The notes under the pieces are model-generated. The model saw only the letters and a program-made list of their open reading frames with translations, was not told the origin of the DNA and searched no databases. A stretch of 33,141 nucleotides of DNA, taken from the IMG/VR virus record IMGVR_UViG_3300020411_000702, positions 1 to 33,141 of that record; one strand, given 5' to 3'. Positions within the stretch are counted from its first letter, which is position 1, and each line of letters starts with the position of its first letter. Both the position numbers and the translations under genes were made by a program. This document shows, one piece after another, positions 23,843-30,015 of the stretch. Source of the DNA: a virus.

Positions 23843-24494
23843 CGACATACCCCCTTGTTCTACCCATCAAGCCCCAACCTGGAGAGAATGTTCGAGCAGG
23901 CAATAGACCAGGGCCACCAGTTAAGGCGTTGGCTTGTGCTTGATCTAGCTCTACTCTTTTCAGTTCGGTTAAAGCCGCTTCTTCATCTAATGCTGTGTAT
24001 TTAAATATCGAATCATCTGCTAATACTCGATCACTAAATACTCTGGCTGCTCGTATCGTTGTCCATCGGTTATAGATCTCTGGACATTCATCCCAAGGCA
24101 AGTAAGAAATTATATCTGCTTTGAGTGTTGTTAATACATCATCAGGAATTGTGTATGTTCTCTTCTCTCTGTCATATACCTTTTGCCCTCTCATCACAAA
24201 TCTTCCGTCCCATTCATATTCATCAGTTTTAAAAGACGCGATATTGGCAGGAAGCACTATTTGATTATTTGTATTTTTGGAAAATTCAAAAGCAAGCTCA
24301 GTGTTCCAGCTCCATCCTCTTGTCTGACCTTCTTTAAAAAACTCAAGAATAGTTAACTCAGCTTGTGCAGCTTCATTGATTTGTTGTGTCTCCAAACTAT
24401 TAACAGGTTGCTCACCAATGTTCTGTAGACAAATGTTTACAGCTTCTAAAAGAGTGGTTCGGCCTGGTGCTTGTGACTGTTTATCTAAGCCCAT
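23835..24494 (-). CDS. Tail tubular protein A / gatekeeper (T7 gp11-like)
   Basis: From ATG 24494 the product is 219 aa (T7 gp11 is 196). It shows LLEAVNICLQNIGEQPVNSL, the family's N-I-x-L-x-x-I-G-E-x-P-V-x-S-L motif, then a Trp-containing segment (TRGWSWNTE), LPANIASFK, YDREKRTYTI and AARVFSDRVL, all in the order of gp11-type proteins. It forms the ring joining portal and nozzle. The open frame continues to 24563, but that extension (MFSQGFFLRITDK...) runs through the terminator and palindrome and is not family-like, so 24494 is preferred. No Shine-Dalgarno is present; the palindrome lies 10 nt upstream. Confidence 0.93.
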   Translation of the reverse strand: MGLDKQSQAPGRTTLLEAVNICLQNIGEQPVNSLETQQINEAAQAELTILEFFKEGQTRGWSWNTELAFEFSKNTNNQIVLPANIASFKTDEYEWDGRFVMRGQKVYDREKRTYTIPDDVLTTLKADIISYLPWDECPEIYNRWTTIRAARVFSDRVLADDSIFKYTALDEEAALTELKRVELDQAQANALTGGPGLLPARTFSPGWGLMGRTRGYVDG

Positions 24495-24503
24495 AAAAAA
24501 AGA

Positions 24504-24532
24504 CTGCACACATGCAATCTTTATCTTATCGG
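24504..24532 (-). promoter_or_regulatory. Extended TGCA-palindrome element before the gp11-like gene
   Basis: On the minus strand: CCGATAAGATAAAGAT followed by TGCATGTGTGCAG, with the palindrome core at 24505-24516. It lies between the intrinsic terminator behind the capsid gene (24541-24572) and the gp11 ATG (24494). Transcription stopped after the capsid gene could therefore be restarted here. It shares 25 of 29 positions with the element at 10489-10517. Confidence 0.62.
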
Positions 24533-24540
24533 TTATTCGT

Positions 24541-24572
24541 AAGAAAAACCCCTGACTGAACAAAATCAGGGG
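24541..24572 (-). terminator. Rho-independent terminator after the major capsid gene (T-phi-like)
   Basis: On the minus strand, CCCCTGA (24572-24566) pairs with TCAGGGG (24555-24549) around a 10-nt loop, followed by TTTTTCTT (24548-24541). It starts 26 nt after the capsid stop and lies before gp11, exactly where T7 has its T-phi terminator between genes 10 and 11. Partial termination would keep capsid mRNA in excess over tail mRNA. Confidence 0.88.
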
Positions 24573-24597
24573 AAATTAACTCCCTCCCAGTAATAAA

Positions 24598-25395
24598 TTA
24601 TGGGATTTCGATTACACCTGCGCACTCAGGACGAAGAACATTCATACCAATTGCCATGCGAGCAACCATGAGGCTGGACTGATACATGACATTGAATGAT
24701 GAACCTTCGCTAGTTACCTGAAGGCTAGGAGCCTTTAAGGTAAGAACTCCGATTGCATCCTTGTGGAAGATGATGGCTTTGTTCTTAGATAAATCCTGCT
24801 GATAAGCAGTGTTTTTGTCGTAAGTGCCATTTGTGTAAGAGGCTTGTGTTACATGGTTTGACATGTGAACATCAATACCCTTGACACGCAATACACGGCC
24901 TCCTGCAAATGATCCATTCTCCCCTCCACCACTGTTGAAATCAGTGTTGATTGCTCTAGTGGAGTCAAGTAAGAAATCGTATTCGTCAGGGCCAACAACG
25001 CAAGCTAAGTTCTCTGTTGGAACATCAGCTTTTTGCATCTCAACTTTAATAGAACTAATCTTTTCAATTAGCTCATCGCCTTTGGCGTTCTTAGTTGCGG
25101 CTGCGTAGCCAGATGAAAGTGTTGCTGTGTGACCTGTGCGATTAGCGTTAATTGTTTTAGCTAATGGCTCTGTCGAAGTGTTTGCTGCTGCATAGAGAAC
25201 TCTAGCGGCTCTCTTGTCCCACTCATAAGCAAGGGCTAAACCTAGCTGATTGGTGATATCACTACGGTCTTCATAGTAATTCATTAATCTGTCCAAATCA
25301 TAGATGACCTGGTCAGCTATTAATAAACCATCTAAATTAATGACCTGTTCGTTTCTATCACCAGGGCTATTTGTTGCCCCTAAGATGGGTTGTCC
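24598..25395 (-). CDS. Major capsid protein, exon 2 (T7 gp10-like)
   Basis: This exon encodes residues 71-335 of the capsid protein. After splicing it begins GQPILGATNS, then ITIDGLL-type NLDGLLIADQVIYDLDRLMN, YYEDRSDITNQLGLALAYEW and, near the end, SSLMVARMAIGMNVLRPEC. This is the order of T7 gp10 homologues, HK97-fold shell proteins. The frame also runs to a TTG at 25398, but that TTG lies at the intron's 3' end and has no ribosome site, so this is not a separate gene. The full spliced protein of 335 aa is close to T7 gp10A (344 aa). A strong terminator follows. Confidence 0.95.
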   Translation of the reverse strand, partial: GQPILGATNSPGDRNEQVINLDGLLIADQVIYDLDRLMNYYEDRSDITNQLGLALAYEWDKRAARVLYAAANTSTEPLAKTINANRTGHTATLSSGYAAATKNAKGDELIEKISSIKVEMQKADVPTENLACVVGPDEYDFLLDSTRAINTDFNSGGGENGSFAGGRVLRVKGIDVHMSNHVTQASYTNGTYDKNTAYQQDLSKNKAIIFHKDAIGVLTLKAPSLQVTSEGSSFNVMYQSSLMVARMAIGMNVLRPECAGVIEIP

Positions 25396-25649
25396 CAATT
25401 TTGTTATCCCGAAAGCTCTTTATCTCTCGGTTCAACATCTTTACCATTGATGTTGTTCAGACTATATCTTCATCCTTAAAGGATGCAGGGCGCTCGTGGA
25501 AGCAAATTACTGAGTTTCCTCTCGGCTTCTAGTCGTTGAACCTTCCAGACTGTGATCTGGCTTGGCTGCTGATTACCCTTTAATGGTGGGCTTCCAGCAA
25601 TTCACCCTGTTCATTCCTACTGTTACCAGCAGAAAGCCCTAGACAAATA
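25396..25649 (-). ncRNA. Group I intron (subgroup IA-like) in the major capsid gene, no endonuclease ORF
   Basis: This is a self-splicing intron of 254 nt. On the minus strand: P1 pairs exon CCU plus intron UA with UAGGG, giving the required U-G at the 5' splice site. P2 is CTGCTG/CAGTAG with a GTAA loop, P3 CAGGGTG/CGCCCTG, P4 TGCTG/CAGCA, P5 GCCC/GGGT and P6 CCAGA/TCTGG. P7 is GACTA (25534-25530) with TAGTC (25464-25460) inside the classic AAGATATAGTC. P7.1 is GAAGC/GCTTC, P8 CATCC/GGATG, P9 CAACATC/GATGTTG and P9.1 CCGAGAG/CTTTCGG. P10 pairs TTGTCT with exon 2 GGACAA. The last base is G (25396). Joining 25650 to 25395 restores the frame at a Pro-Gly conserved in T7-type capsids. Confidence 0.96.
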
Positions 25650-25859
25650 AGGAACGTGGTAGGCCGCCGCCGCACGACCCGAAACTGGGAAGGCTGCACT
25701 TTTACCACCTGAGATGGAACGCTCTTTAACTTTTCCTTTGAATACACAATTACGTTCAAAAGCTGAAAGTAATTCCGCAATTCCTAATTTCAGGAACAGA
25801 GCGTCTACCGCATTTGCTCCCTTTATCTGACCTAAACGGTCTAAACTGGCGTTAGCCAT
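25650..25859 (-). CDS. Major capsid protein, exon 1 (T7 gp10-like)
   Basis: This exon encodes residues 1-70: MANASLDRLGQIKGANAVDA, LFLKLGIAELLSAFERN, then SGGKSAAFPVSGRAAAAYHV and P. It matches the N-arm and E-loop part of T7 gp10 (SGKSAQFPVLGRTQAAYLAPG). Beyond P70 the frame reads only nine intron residues to a stop at 25623, so unspliced mRNA would give a truncated 78-aa capsid fragment. The ATG lies at 25859 behind a 76-nt A-rich leader without a clear Shine-Dalgarno sequence, downstream of the palindrome at 25936-25947. Confidence 0.95.
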
Positions 25860-25935
25860 TTGACTATTTTTTTATAGGTGAGTGTCTTTCTTTGTTTGTT
25901 TAATTAAGTTATCTCCCGCAAGAGGCTTAATCAAC

Positions 25936-25947
25936 TGCACAAGTGCA
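25936..25947 (-). promoter_or_regulatory. TGCA-N4-TGCA palindrome before the capsid gene (phi10-like position)
   Basis: On the minus strand: GTTCTGCACTTGTGCAGTTG, a perfect CTGCA/TGCAG inverted repeat. It lies in the 114-nt gap between scaffold and capsid, 76 nt before the capsid ATG. AT-rich boxes (TATTAT, GTATGA) lie upstream. T7 has its strongest class III promoter phi10 at this place. The remaining leader (25860-25935) is A-rich, with no ORF and no strong hairpin seen. Confidence 0.58.
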
Positions 25948-25973
25948 GAACAACTCATACAAAAATAATAGCG

Positions 25974-26870
25974 TTATCTGTCAAATATGGACTGATCAGA
26001 TCTAGCCATTGTTGTCTCAACCCATTTTCTATACTTAGGATCTACGTCATATTTTCTTCTGCCTGTTGCTTTATCCATTGCACTTATAGCAGCTTGCGCT
26101 TGTTGTCTTGAATCAAATCTATCGCTAGCAGTAGCGCTACCACCTTGTATTAATTTAGGTTCACCGCCTCCATTCTTTAAATCATATCTAGCCTTCATTG
26201 CTGTTACTGTTTGAAGTTTTTGTGCGTAACTCTGACTAGCATCAACAGCATTATTAAATGATGTCAGCTCTGATTCGGATAAATTTTTAGTCATCCAATC
26301 AGTCATAGCCTTGTAATCTTCTTCACCTCCTACGGTGTTAACAATGTTCGAGTAATCAGCATCACCTGATTTTTGTGTTGTCTGTTGTGGTTGTGGTGAT
26401 TCTGCCTTAGCCCCTTTTAGAAATCTTTCTATGACTGGCCTAGGCAATCCGCCTTTCTCTACAAGGGCATTGACTTCTGCATCTACATTTTGTCCTGACC
26501 AGAATTTATTAGACATCTCCACAGGATTAACTCCTGCTGCTTCAAGCGAATCAGTTACGGCTTCTCCATAAAATTCGACTCCTACTTCTCTTGTGTAATC
26601 TTCAGGCTTTTCAGGCCAATTATCAGGGGTTTCAGTTTCTTCTGTTTCGTTGCCACGTTCACTTAGTTTTCTCTCAGCTTCTTGATAAGCTTTTAAAACT
26701 TCATCGACATTTTTAAACTTTCCACCAATTAATTCTCCATCGGTTTCAGGTTGTTCTTGTGTCTCAGTTTGATTAAGAGCAGCTTGTTCCTCTTCGACTT
26801 CTTTAACAAAATCGTCGAGTAAATCTTGTTGCCCAGGGCCGAGCATTTCAGGGCTTGGTGTGGTGGTCAT
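25974..26870 (-). CDS. Capsid scaffolding protein (T7 gp9-like)
   Basis: This 298-aa, very acidic, Gln/Glu-rich protein has a disordered N-terminus and a GGKFKNVDEVLKAYQEAERK segment that recurs in scaffold proteins of T7-like phages. A helical middle follows, and the basic C-terminus (GRRKYDVDPKYRKWVETTMA) would bind the inside of the shell, as in other scaffolds. It sits between portal and capsid, the invariant T7 position, and overlaps the portal gene by 4 nt (ATGA). Confidence 0.92.
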   Translation of the reverse strand: MTTTPSPEMLGPGQQDLLDDFVKEVEEEQAALNQTETQEQPETDGELIGGKFKNVDEVLKAYQEAERKLSERGNETEETETPDNWPEKPEDYTREVGVEFYGEAVTDSLEAAGVNPVEMSNKFWSGQNVDAEVNALVEKGGLPRPVIERFLKGAKAESPQPQQTTQKSGDADYSNIVNTVGGEEDYKAMTDWMTKNLSESELTSFNNAVDASQSYAQKLQTVTAMKARYDLKNGGGEPKLIQGGSATASDRFDSRQQAQAAISAMDKATGRRKYDVDPKYRKWVETTMARSDQSIFDR

Positions 26871-28510
26871 TGTTGTTCTTCAGTAGGTTGAGGTTGAGCC
26901 ATTTCTTGACTCGTAGCAGCAGCATTAGCCAACTTTTGAGGGTCAGCCATGCCTGCCTGCATTGCTTGTTGCATCATTGCTTGTTGTTGTGCTTGTTGTT
27001 GTTCCATCGCAATCTGTTCTTCAGTCTTGATTAGACCGTTTAACTCCATGCCCATAGATGATGCAAGCCTTCTAATCAATTCGCTAGTGTCAACAAACGT
27101 ACCTATTCCTTCAGGGCCAATTGTTTGTTGAAGTATTTGCATAAATCTTGCAGTCTTTTCAAGATCATTTGATCTGCCTAATGCTCTTAAACCAACTGAT
27201 ATAACTGGCTTAACAAGGTCATTAGGTAGCGTTGGAAGCTTGCCTCTTCTTGTTAGTAATACAAGCTTTCTTGCAATGTATGGACGTACAAGTTCTTGAG
27301 AAAGTATTGAGAACACGGAACCGAGGGCGGCTTCGATTTGCTGTATTAAAATTCTGTTTTCTTCCGCAGTAACCCTCTCCGCATCTCTTGGAGAATGAAG
27401 CATGAAGCTTTGAGATAGTCTCGCTTCTACTGTTGCCAAGCTCTGAAGAGCCACTTGCATGTCATTTCCTTTCTCAGTTCTGATCGTAAAGACATCATCA
27501 GGATTTCCTGCCAAATATGCCCCATTTGCCGCCTCTGCCAGCTTCTTAGGATTAACAACACTACTAGGTTTAACAAGGTGTTTCGTCTGTGCTGCGATCA
27601 ATGCACCTTCTGTGATCGCCTGACTTAATGCTTCTGCTGTTCTTAAATCAGCTAGACATACAGCTTCGATATAAGAAGGCGAATAACTTTCACCATCAAT
27701 TCGATACATCCTTAATGGCAAGAATGGACTCTCATCTAGAGGTGCTGATCCTCTTTTACCTTCTACCTCTACCCCTTTAACTTCTTGATACCAATGGACT
27801 TTATTAGTCTCCCAATAAACATGTGTATAAACTTCAATATTTTTTTGATAATCAGGAGAATCTTCCCCTGGGATTAATCCTTTAACTTCACCATCTTCAT
27901 CAACAAGCATTTCCTTTACTGCTTCTGGCAAAGCTTGATAACCAATCTTTTCACAGATCACACATTCAAGTGGGTTGCCAATGGCATCTCTCTTTAAAAC
28001 ATATTTCCTCATCGGAAAACATTTCAGCCCATCTTTTTCGATATAGATGAGAGCGTTTCCATAGACCACTAAATGAGTTAATGCCTCTTGAATAGCTAGT
28101 CGATCATTAGAAGTTTCAACATCATTCAATACAACTCTTTCTAGTCTTGCTAACCCTAAATCTAATTCAGTTTTCTGTTTCGCAAGTTCCTCTGGTGGTG
28201 CGCCTGCTTGCAACAGTTGTTGTTGTTGCGTTGCCATTTGTACCTCATCAATTGTCAATCTAAATATCTGTTCCGTTGGAGGTAGCAAGCTCAAAAGAAG
28301 CTTCGCAACAATTGTCTGCACACCCTTCTGGCCTACTCCATTCCAAGGATTTCGTTGCATGGAATTATCTCTCTGACCAAAGCCATCACTATCTGTCATG
28401 AGATAAGGCAAAGTAAGACTTGCACAGGTGTCACCTTTCTCTACTTGTGCATTGCGTTCTGATTCGAGCGCTTTATATGTGGCAGCGCAATTGCCTGTTC
28501 GTAGTTTCAT
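26867..28510 (-). CDS. Portal / head-tail connector protein (T7 gp8-like)
   Basis: This 547-aa protein (T7 gp8 is 536) contains RNPWNGVGQKGVQTIVAKLL, LLLSLLPPTEQIFRLTI, GNALIYIEKDGLKCFPMRKY and MLHSPRDAERVTAEENRILI, all familiar from T7-type portals. A Gln/Ala/Met-rich tail forms the C-terminus. It forms the ring at one capsid vertex through which DNA passes, and is the docking site for TerL and gp11. It lies directly before the scaffold gene and follows the 158-aa gene with no gap. Confidence 0.96.
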   Translation of the reverse strand: MKLRTGNCAATYKALESERNAQVEKGDTCASLTLPYLMTDSDGFGQRDNSMQRNPWNGVGQKGVQTIVAKLLLSLLPPTEQIFRLTIDEVQMATQQQQLLQAGAPPEELAKQKTELDLGLARLERVVLNDVETSNDRLAIQEALTHLVVYGNALIYIEKDGLKCFPMRKYVLKRDAIGNPLECVICEKIGYQALPEAVKEMLVDEDGEVKGLIPGEDSPDYQKNIEVYTHVYWETNKVHWYQEVKGVEVEGKRGSAPLDESPFLPLRMYRIDGESYSPSYIEAVCLADLRTAEALSQAITEGALIAAQTKHLVKPSSVVNPKKLAEAANGAYLAGNPDDVFTIRTEKGNDMQVALQSLATVEARLSQSFMLHSPRDAERVTAEENRILIQQIEAALGSVFSILSQELVRPYIARKLVLLTRRGKLPTLPNDLVKPVISVGLRALGRSNDLEKTARFMQILQQTIGPEGIGTFVDTSELIRRLASSMGMELNGLIKTEEQIAMEQQQAQQQAMMQQAMQAGMADPQKLANAAATSQEMAQPQPTEEQQ

Positions 28511-28987
28511 TTAACCTCCGAGGTTGACACCTACACCGCCTTCTCTTTTAAGAGAGCCGACTCGTAGATCTTTAGTAGGTGAGTTGTATCTAGCTTGATT
28601 TGAAATGCCTTTCTTTTTAAAATCTTGTCCTGCCTGTGGTGCTTGACCTTTCTTTTTCTTTTTTGTTGATAAAACTTGCAGTGATTGATTAACAGATTGA
28701 TTAACTAAGTTTTGCTGCTTTATCCTTGCTTGTTCTTCTGCAAATTGAGCTTCTTGTAAAGCTCTTATTGCATCAAAGTTTTGTTGGGCAACTTGGTTCT
28801 CAGCCGTTATTGCTTCTTGTGATGATTGAAATGTTTTTACTTGTTCTTCTTGTTTTTTAATTTCTAATTCCAGAACTTTATTTTGTGCCTCTATCTCTGC
28901 TTGTCTATCTGCTGCTATTTGATTTAAACGAGCTTGTTCTTCGGCAGCTTTTCTTGCTGCTCTTCTTCTTCTACGTCCCATGCACAT
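28511..28987 (-). CDS. Small virion-type protein with MCMG start, coiled coil (gp6.7/7.3-like position)
   Basis: This 158-aa protein starts MCMGRRRRRAARKAAEEQAR and continues as a Gln/Glu/Lys coiled coil to about residue 105. A KKKKK cluster and a C-terminal tail follow (LRVGSLKREGGVGVNLGG). It shares with its two upstream neighbours the M-C-M/F-G start and a basic tail ending in small residues. T7 gp6.7 starts MCFSPK and T7 gp7.3 ends GKKSLSVARSSGGGINI, so these are plausible counterparts: ejected or tail-associated virion proteins. A GGGGG ribosome site lies 9 nt before the ATG. Confidence 0.7.
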   Translation of the reverse strand: MCMGRRRRRAARKAAEEQARLNQIAADRQAEIEAQNKVLELEIKKQEEQVKTFQSSQEAITAENQVAQQNFDAIRALQEAQFAEEQARIKQQNLVNQSVNQSLQVLSTKKKKKGQAPQAGQDFKKKGISNQARYNSPTKDLRVGSLKREGGVGVNLGG

Positions 28988-28990
28988 GAT

Positions 28991-29395
28991 CTATACCCCC
29001 AAGTTGATAGTTGATCCTGCTGTATTAGCAGTACCACCACGATTAACCTTTAAAGTTCCTTTATTATCGTCTTTCTTTTTAGGGTTGATTTTTTGTGTCA
29101 CCTTTGCATTAACAGGATCACTTTGAGTCGTCGTAACAGCATAAGTGGCTTGCGTCTCTGGCATATTGGCAAGTTGTGTTTGTGCTGCCAACTTATCCTT
29201 CTCTAATTGTTTTCTAGTCTCTTCGGCTGATTTAGTAGCAGCATCTATTTGTGCTTGTAATGTCTTAGTAAATTCTAAATTCGTGGCAGTAGAACTTGCT
29301 ATGTACTCATCGATACGTGCTTGATTAGCATCCAGAGTTTCTTGGCTAGGGCCAACGTATTCAATTTTTGGTTGTTTAACATTTCCGAAACACAT
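28991..29395 (-). CDS. Small virion-type protein, gp6.7-like
   Basis: This 134-aa protein has the N-terminus MCFGNVKQPKIEYVGPSQET, strikingly like T7 gp6.7 (MCFSPKIKTPKMDTNQ). A central helix rich in Ala, Gln, Lys and Glu follows. The C-terminal KGTLKVNRGG...INLGV resembles the T7 family tail (GLKVER; GGGINI). In T7 the gp6.7 protein is in the virion and leaves it on infection. The gene sits in the same interval, between exonuclease and portal. No ribosome-binding site is obvious; translation may be coupled to the 135-aa gene that ends 4 nt earlier. Confidence 0.72.
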   Translation of the reverse strand: MCFGNVKQPKIEYVGPSQETLDANQARIDEYIASSTATNLEFTKTLQAQIDAATKSAEETRKQLEKDKLAAQTQLANMPETQATYAVTTTQSDPVNAKVTQKINPKKKDDNKGTLKVNRGGTANTAGSTINLGV

Positions 29396-29399
29396 GGTC

Positions 29400-29807
29400 T
29401 TAATAAGTGGTGAGGTTAGTGTTTAAGCCAGTGCCTTTGCCCTGGGTAGTTGCTGATTGCCTTCTTATTTTTAGGCTATTCCTTCCTTTTAATTTCCCTT
29501 TACTTCTGTCCCTATCTCTTCCGACAACTGGAGCTTGTGCGGTCTTTTCTGGTGGTGGCGCACCTATTAAATTAGCCATTCTTGCCGCATTAGCTCTTGT
29601 ATCTTCGGCTTGTTGTATTTTGAAATCTCTAGCTTCTGTATAAATTTGTTGTTGTGAAGCTAAGGCTTGATTCAATTCTGCTTGTTTAAGCATTGCCGTA
29701 CTATTTTGCGTCTGCTGCATAGCGGCAATTTGCAAATCAGCTTGATTGTCATAAGCTGAAGTCTCAGGCATCGTGATTGTGGCTGCGCTGCCTCCACCCA
29801 TGCACAT
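29400..29807 (-). CDS. Small virion-type protein with MCMGGG start (gp6.7/7.3-like)
   Basis: This 135-aa protein starts MCMGGGSAATITMPETSAYD. A Gln/Ala-rich helix and a Pro-rich turn follow (IGAPPPEK). The basic tail contains RNSLKIRRQS, corresponding to the L-K-V/I-x-R motif of its neighbour and of T7 gp6.7/7.3. A strong GGAGGTGAT site precedes the ATG. It is the first of three tandem genes of similar design. Whether they are true paralogues or only share terminal motifs cannot be settled by eye. Confidence 0.7.
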   Translation of the reverse strand: MCMGGGSAATITMPETSAYDNQADLQIAAMQQTQNSTAMLKQAELNQALASQQQIYTEARDFKIQQAEDTRANAARMANLIGAPPPEKTAQAPVVGRDRDRSKGKLKGRNSLKIRRQSATTQGKGTGLNTNLTTY

Positions 29808-29993
29808 TTAGATCACCTCCAAGTTAACTTCATCAGTTTTCTGCTCTTCAAGAAGCATCTTTAAATAGGCAATCACCTCTTGTTGACCGATCATTACATC
29901 AAGTTCTCTATGAGTCATAGACCTAAGAGGATTACTTGGAAAAGTATCCTCTAATTTCTTGATTAAATTTTCAGTAACTAAAGGCTCAAACAC
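29808..29993 (-). CDS. Small protein at the gp6.5 position
   Basis: This 61-aa protein starts with GTG at 29993, two bases after the palindrome. The sequence LIKKLEDTFPSNPLRSMTHR followed by ELDVMIGQQEVIAYLKMLLE is of a kind seen in small proteins beside portal genes in many phages (F-P-x...L-x-x-x-x-G-Q-x-x-V-I). Its role is unknown. T7 has gene 6.5 here. It is immediately followed, with no gap, by the MCMGGG-type gene. Confidence 0.65.
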   Translation of the reverse strand: MFEPLVTENLIKKLEDTFPSNPLRSMTHRELDVMIGQQEVIAYLKMLLEEQKTDEVNLEVI

Positions 29994-29995
29994 CC

Positions 29996-30007
29996 TGCAA
30001 CTATGCA
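29996..30007 (-). promoter_or_regulatory. TGCA-N4-TGCA palindrome after the exonuclease gene (phi6.5-like position)
   Basis: On the minus strand: CCGATAAACTGATAATGTTC followed by TGCATAGTTGCAGG and then the GTG start of the 61-aa gene. Two GATAA boxes lie upstream. They overlap the last codons of the exonuclease gene, which itself ends 8 nt before the palindrome. The place corresponds to T7 promoter phi6.5, which opens the class III region. Confidence 0.58.
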
Positions 30008-30015
30008 GAACATTA

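Noticed and set aside
23843-23848. Upstream ATG as the gp12 start
   Set aside because: The GGGGG ribosome site ends one base before it, which is too close. The ATG two codons later has ideal 7-nt spacing and matches the family N-terminus.
24495-24563. N-terminal extension of gp11 to 24563
   Set aside because: It would read through the terminator U-run and the palindrome, and it does not resemble the family.
24598-25398. Capsid C-terminal part as an independent gene starting at TTG 25398
   Set aside because: The TTG ends at the intron's terminal G, has no ribosome site, and the product would lack the N-arm and E-loop. The spliced frame explains it fully.
25396-25649. Frameshift, assembly error or intein as the explanation of the split capsid gene
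   Set aside because: The gap contains stops in the coding frame, which rules out an intein, and a full set of group I helices with exact splice-site rules, which rules out a simple error.
25580-25780. Minus-strand ORF of 66 aa in another frame across exon 1 and the intron
   Set aside because: It runs through both exon 1 and intron core helices. Its sequence is not protein-family-like and it has no ribosome site. It is a shadow ORF.
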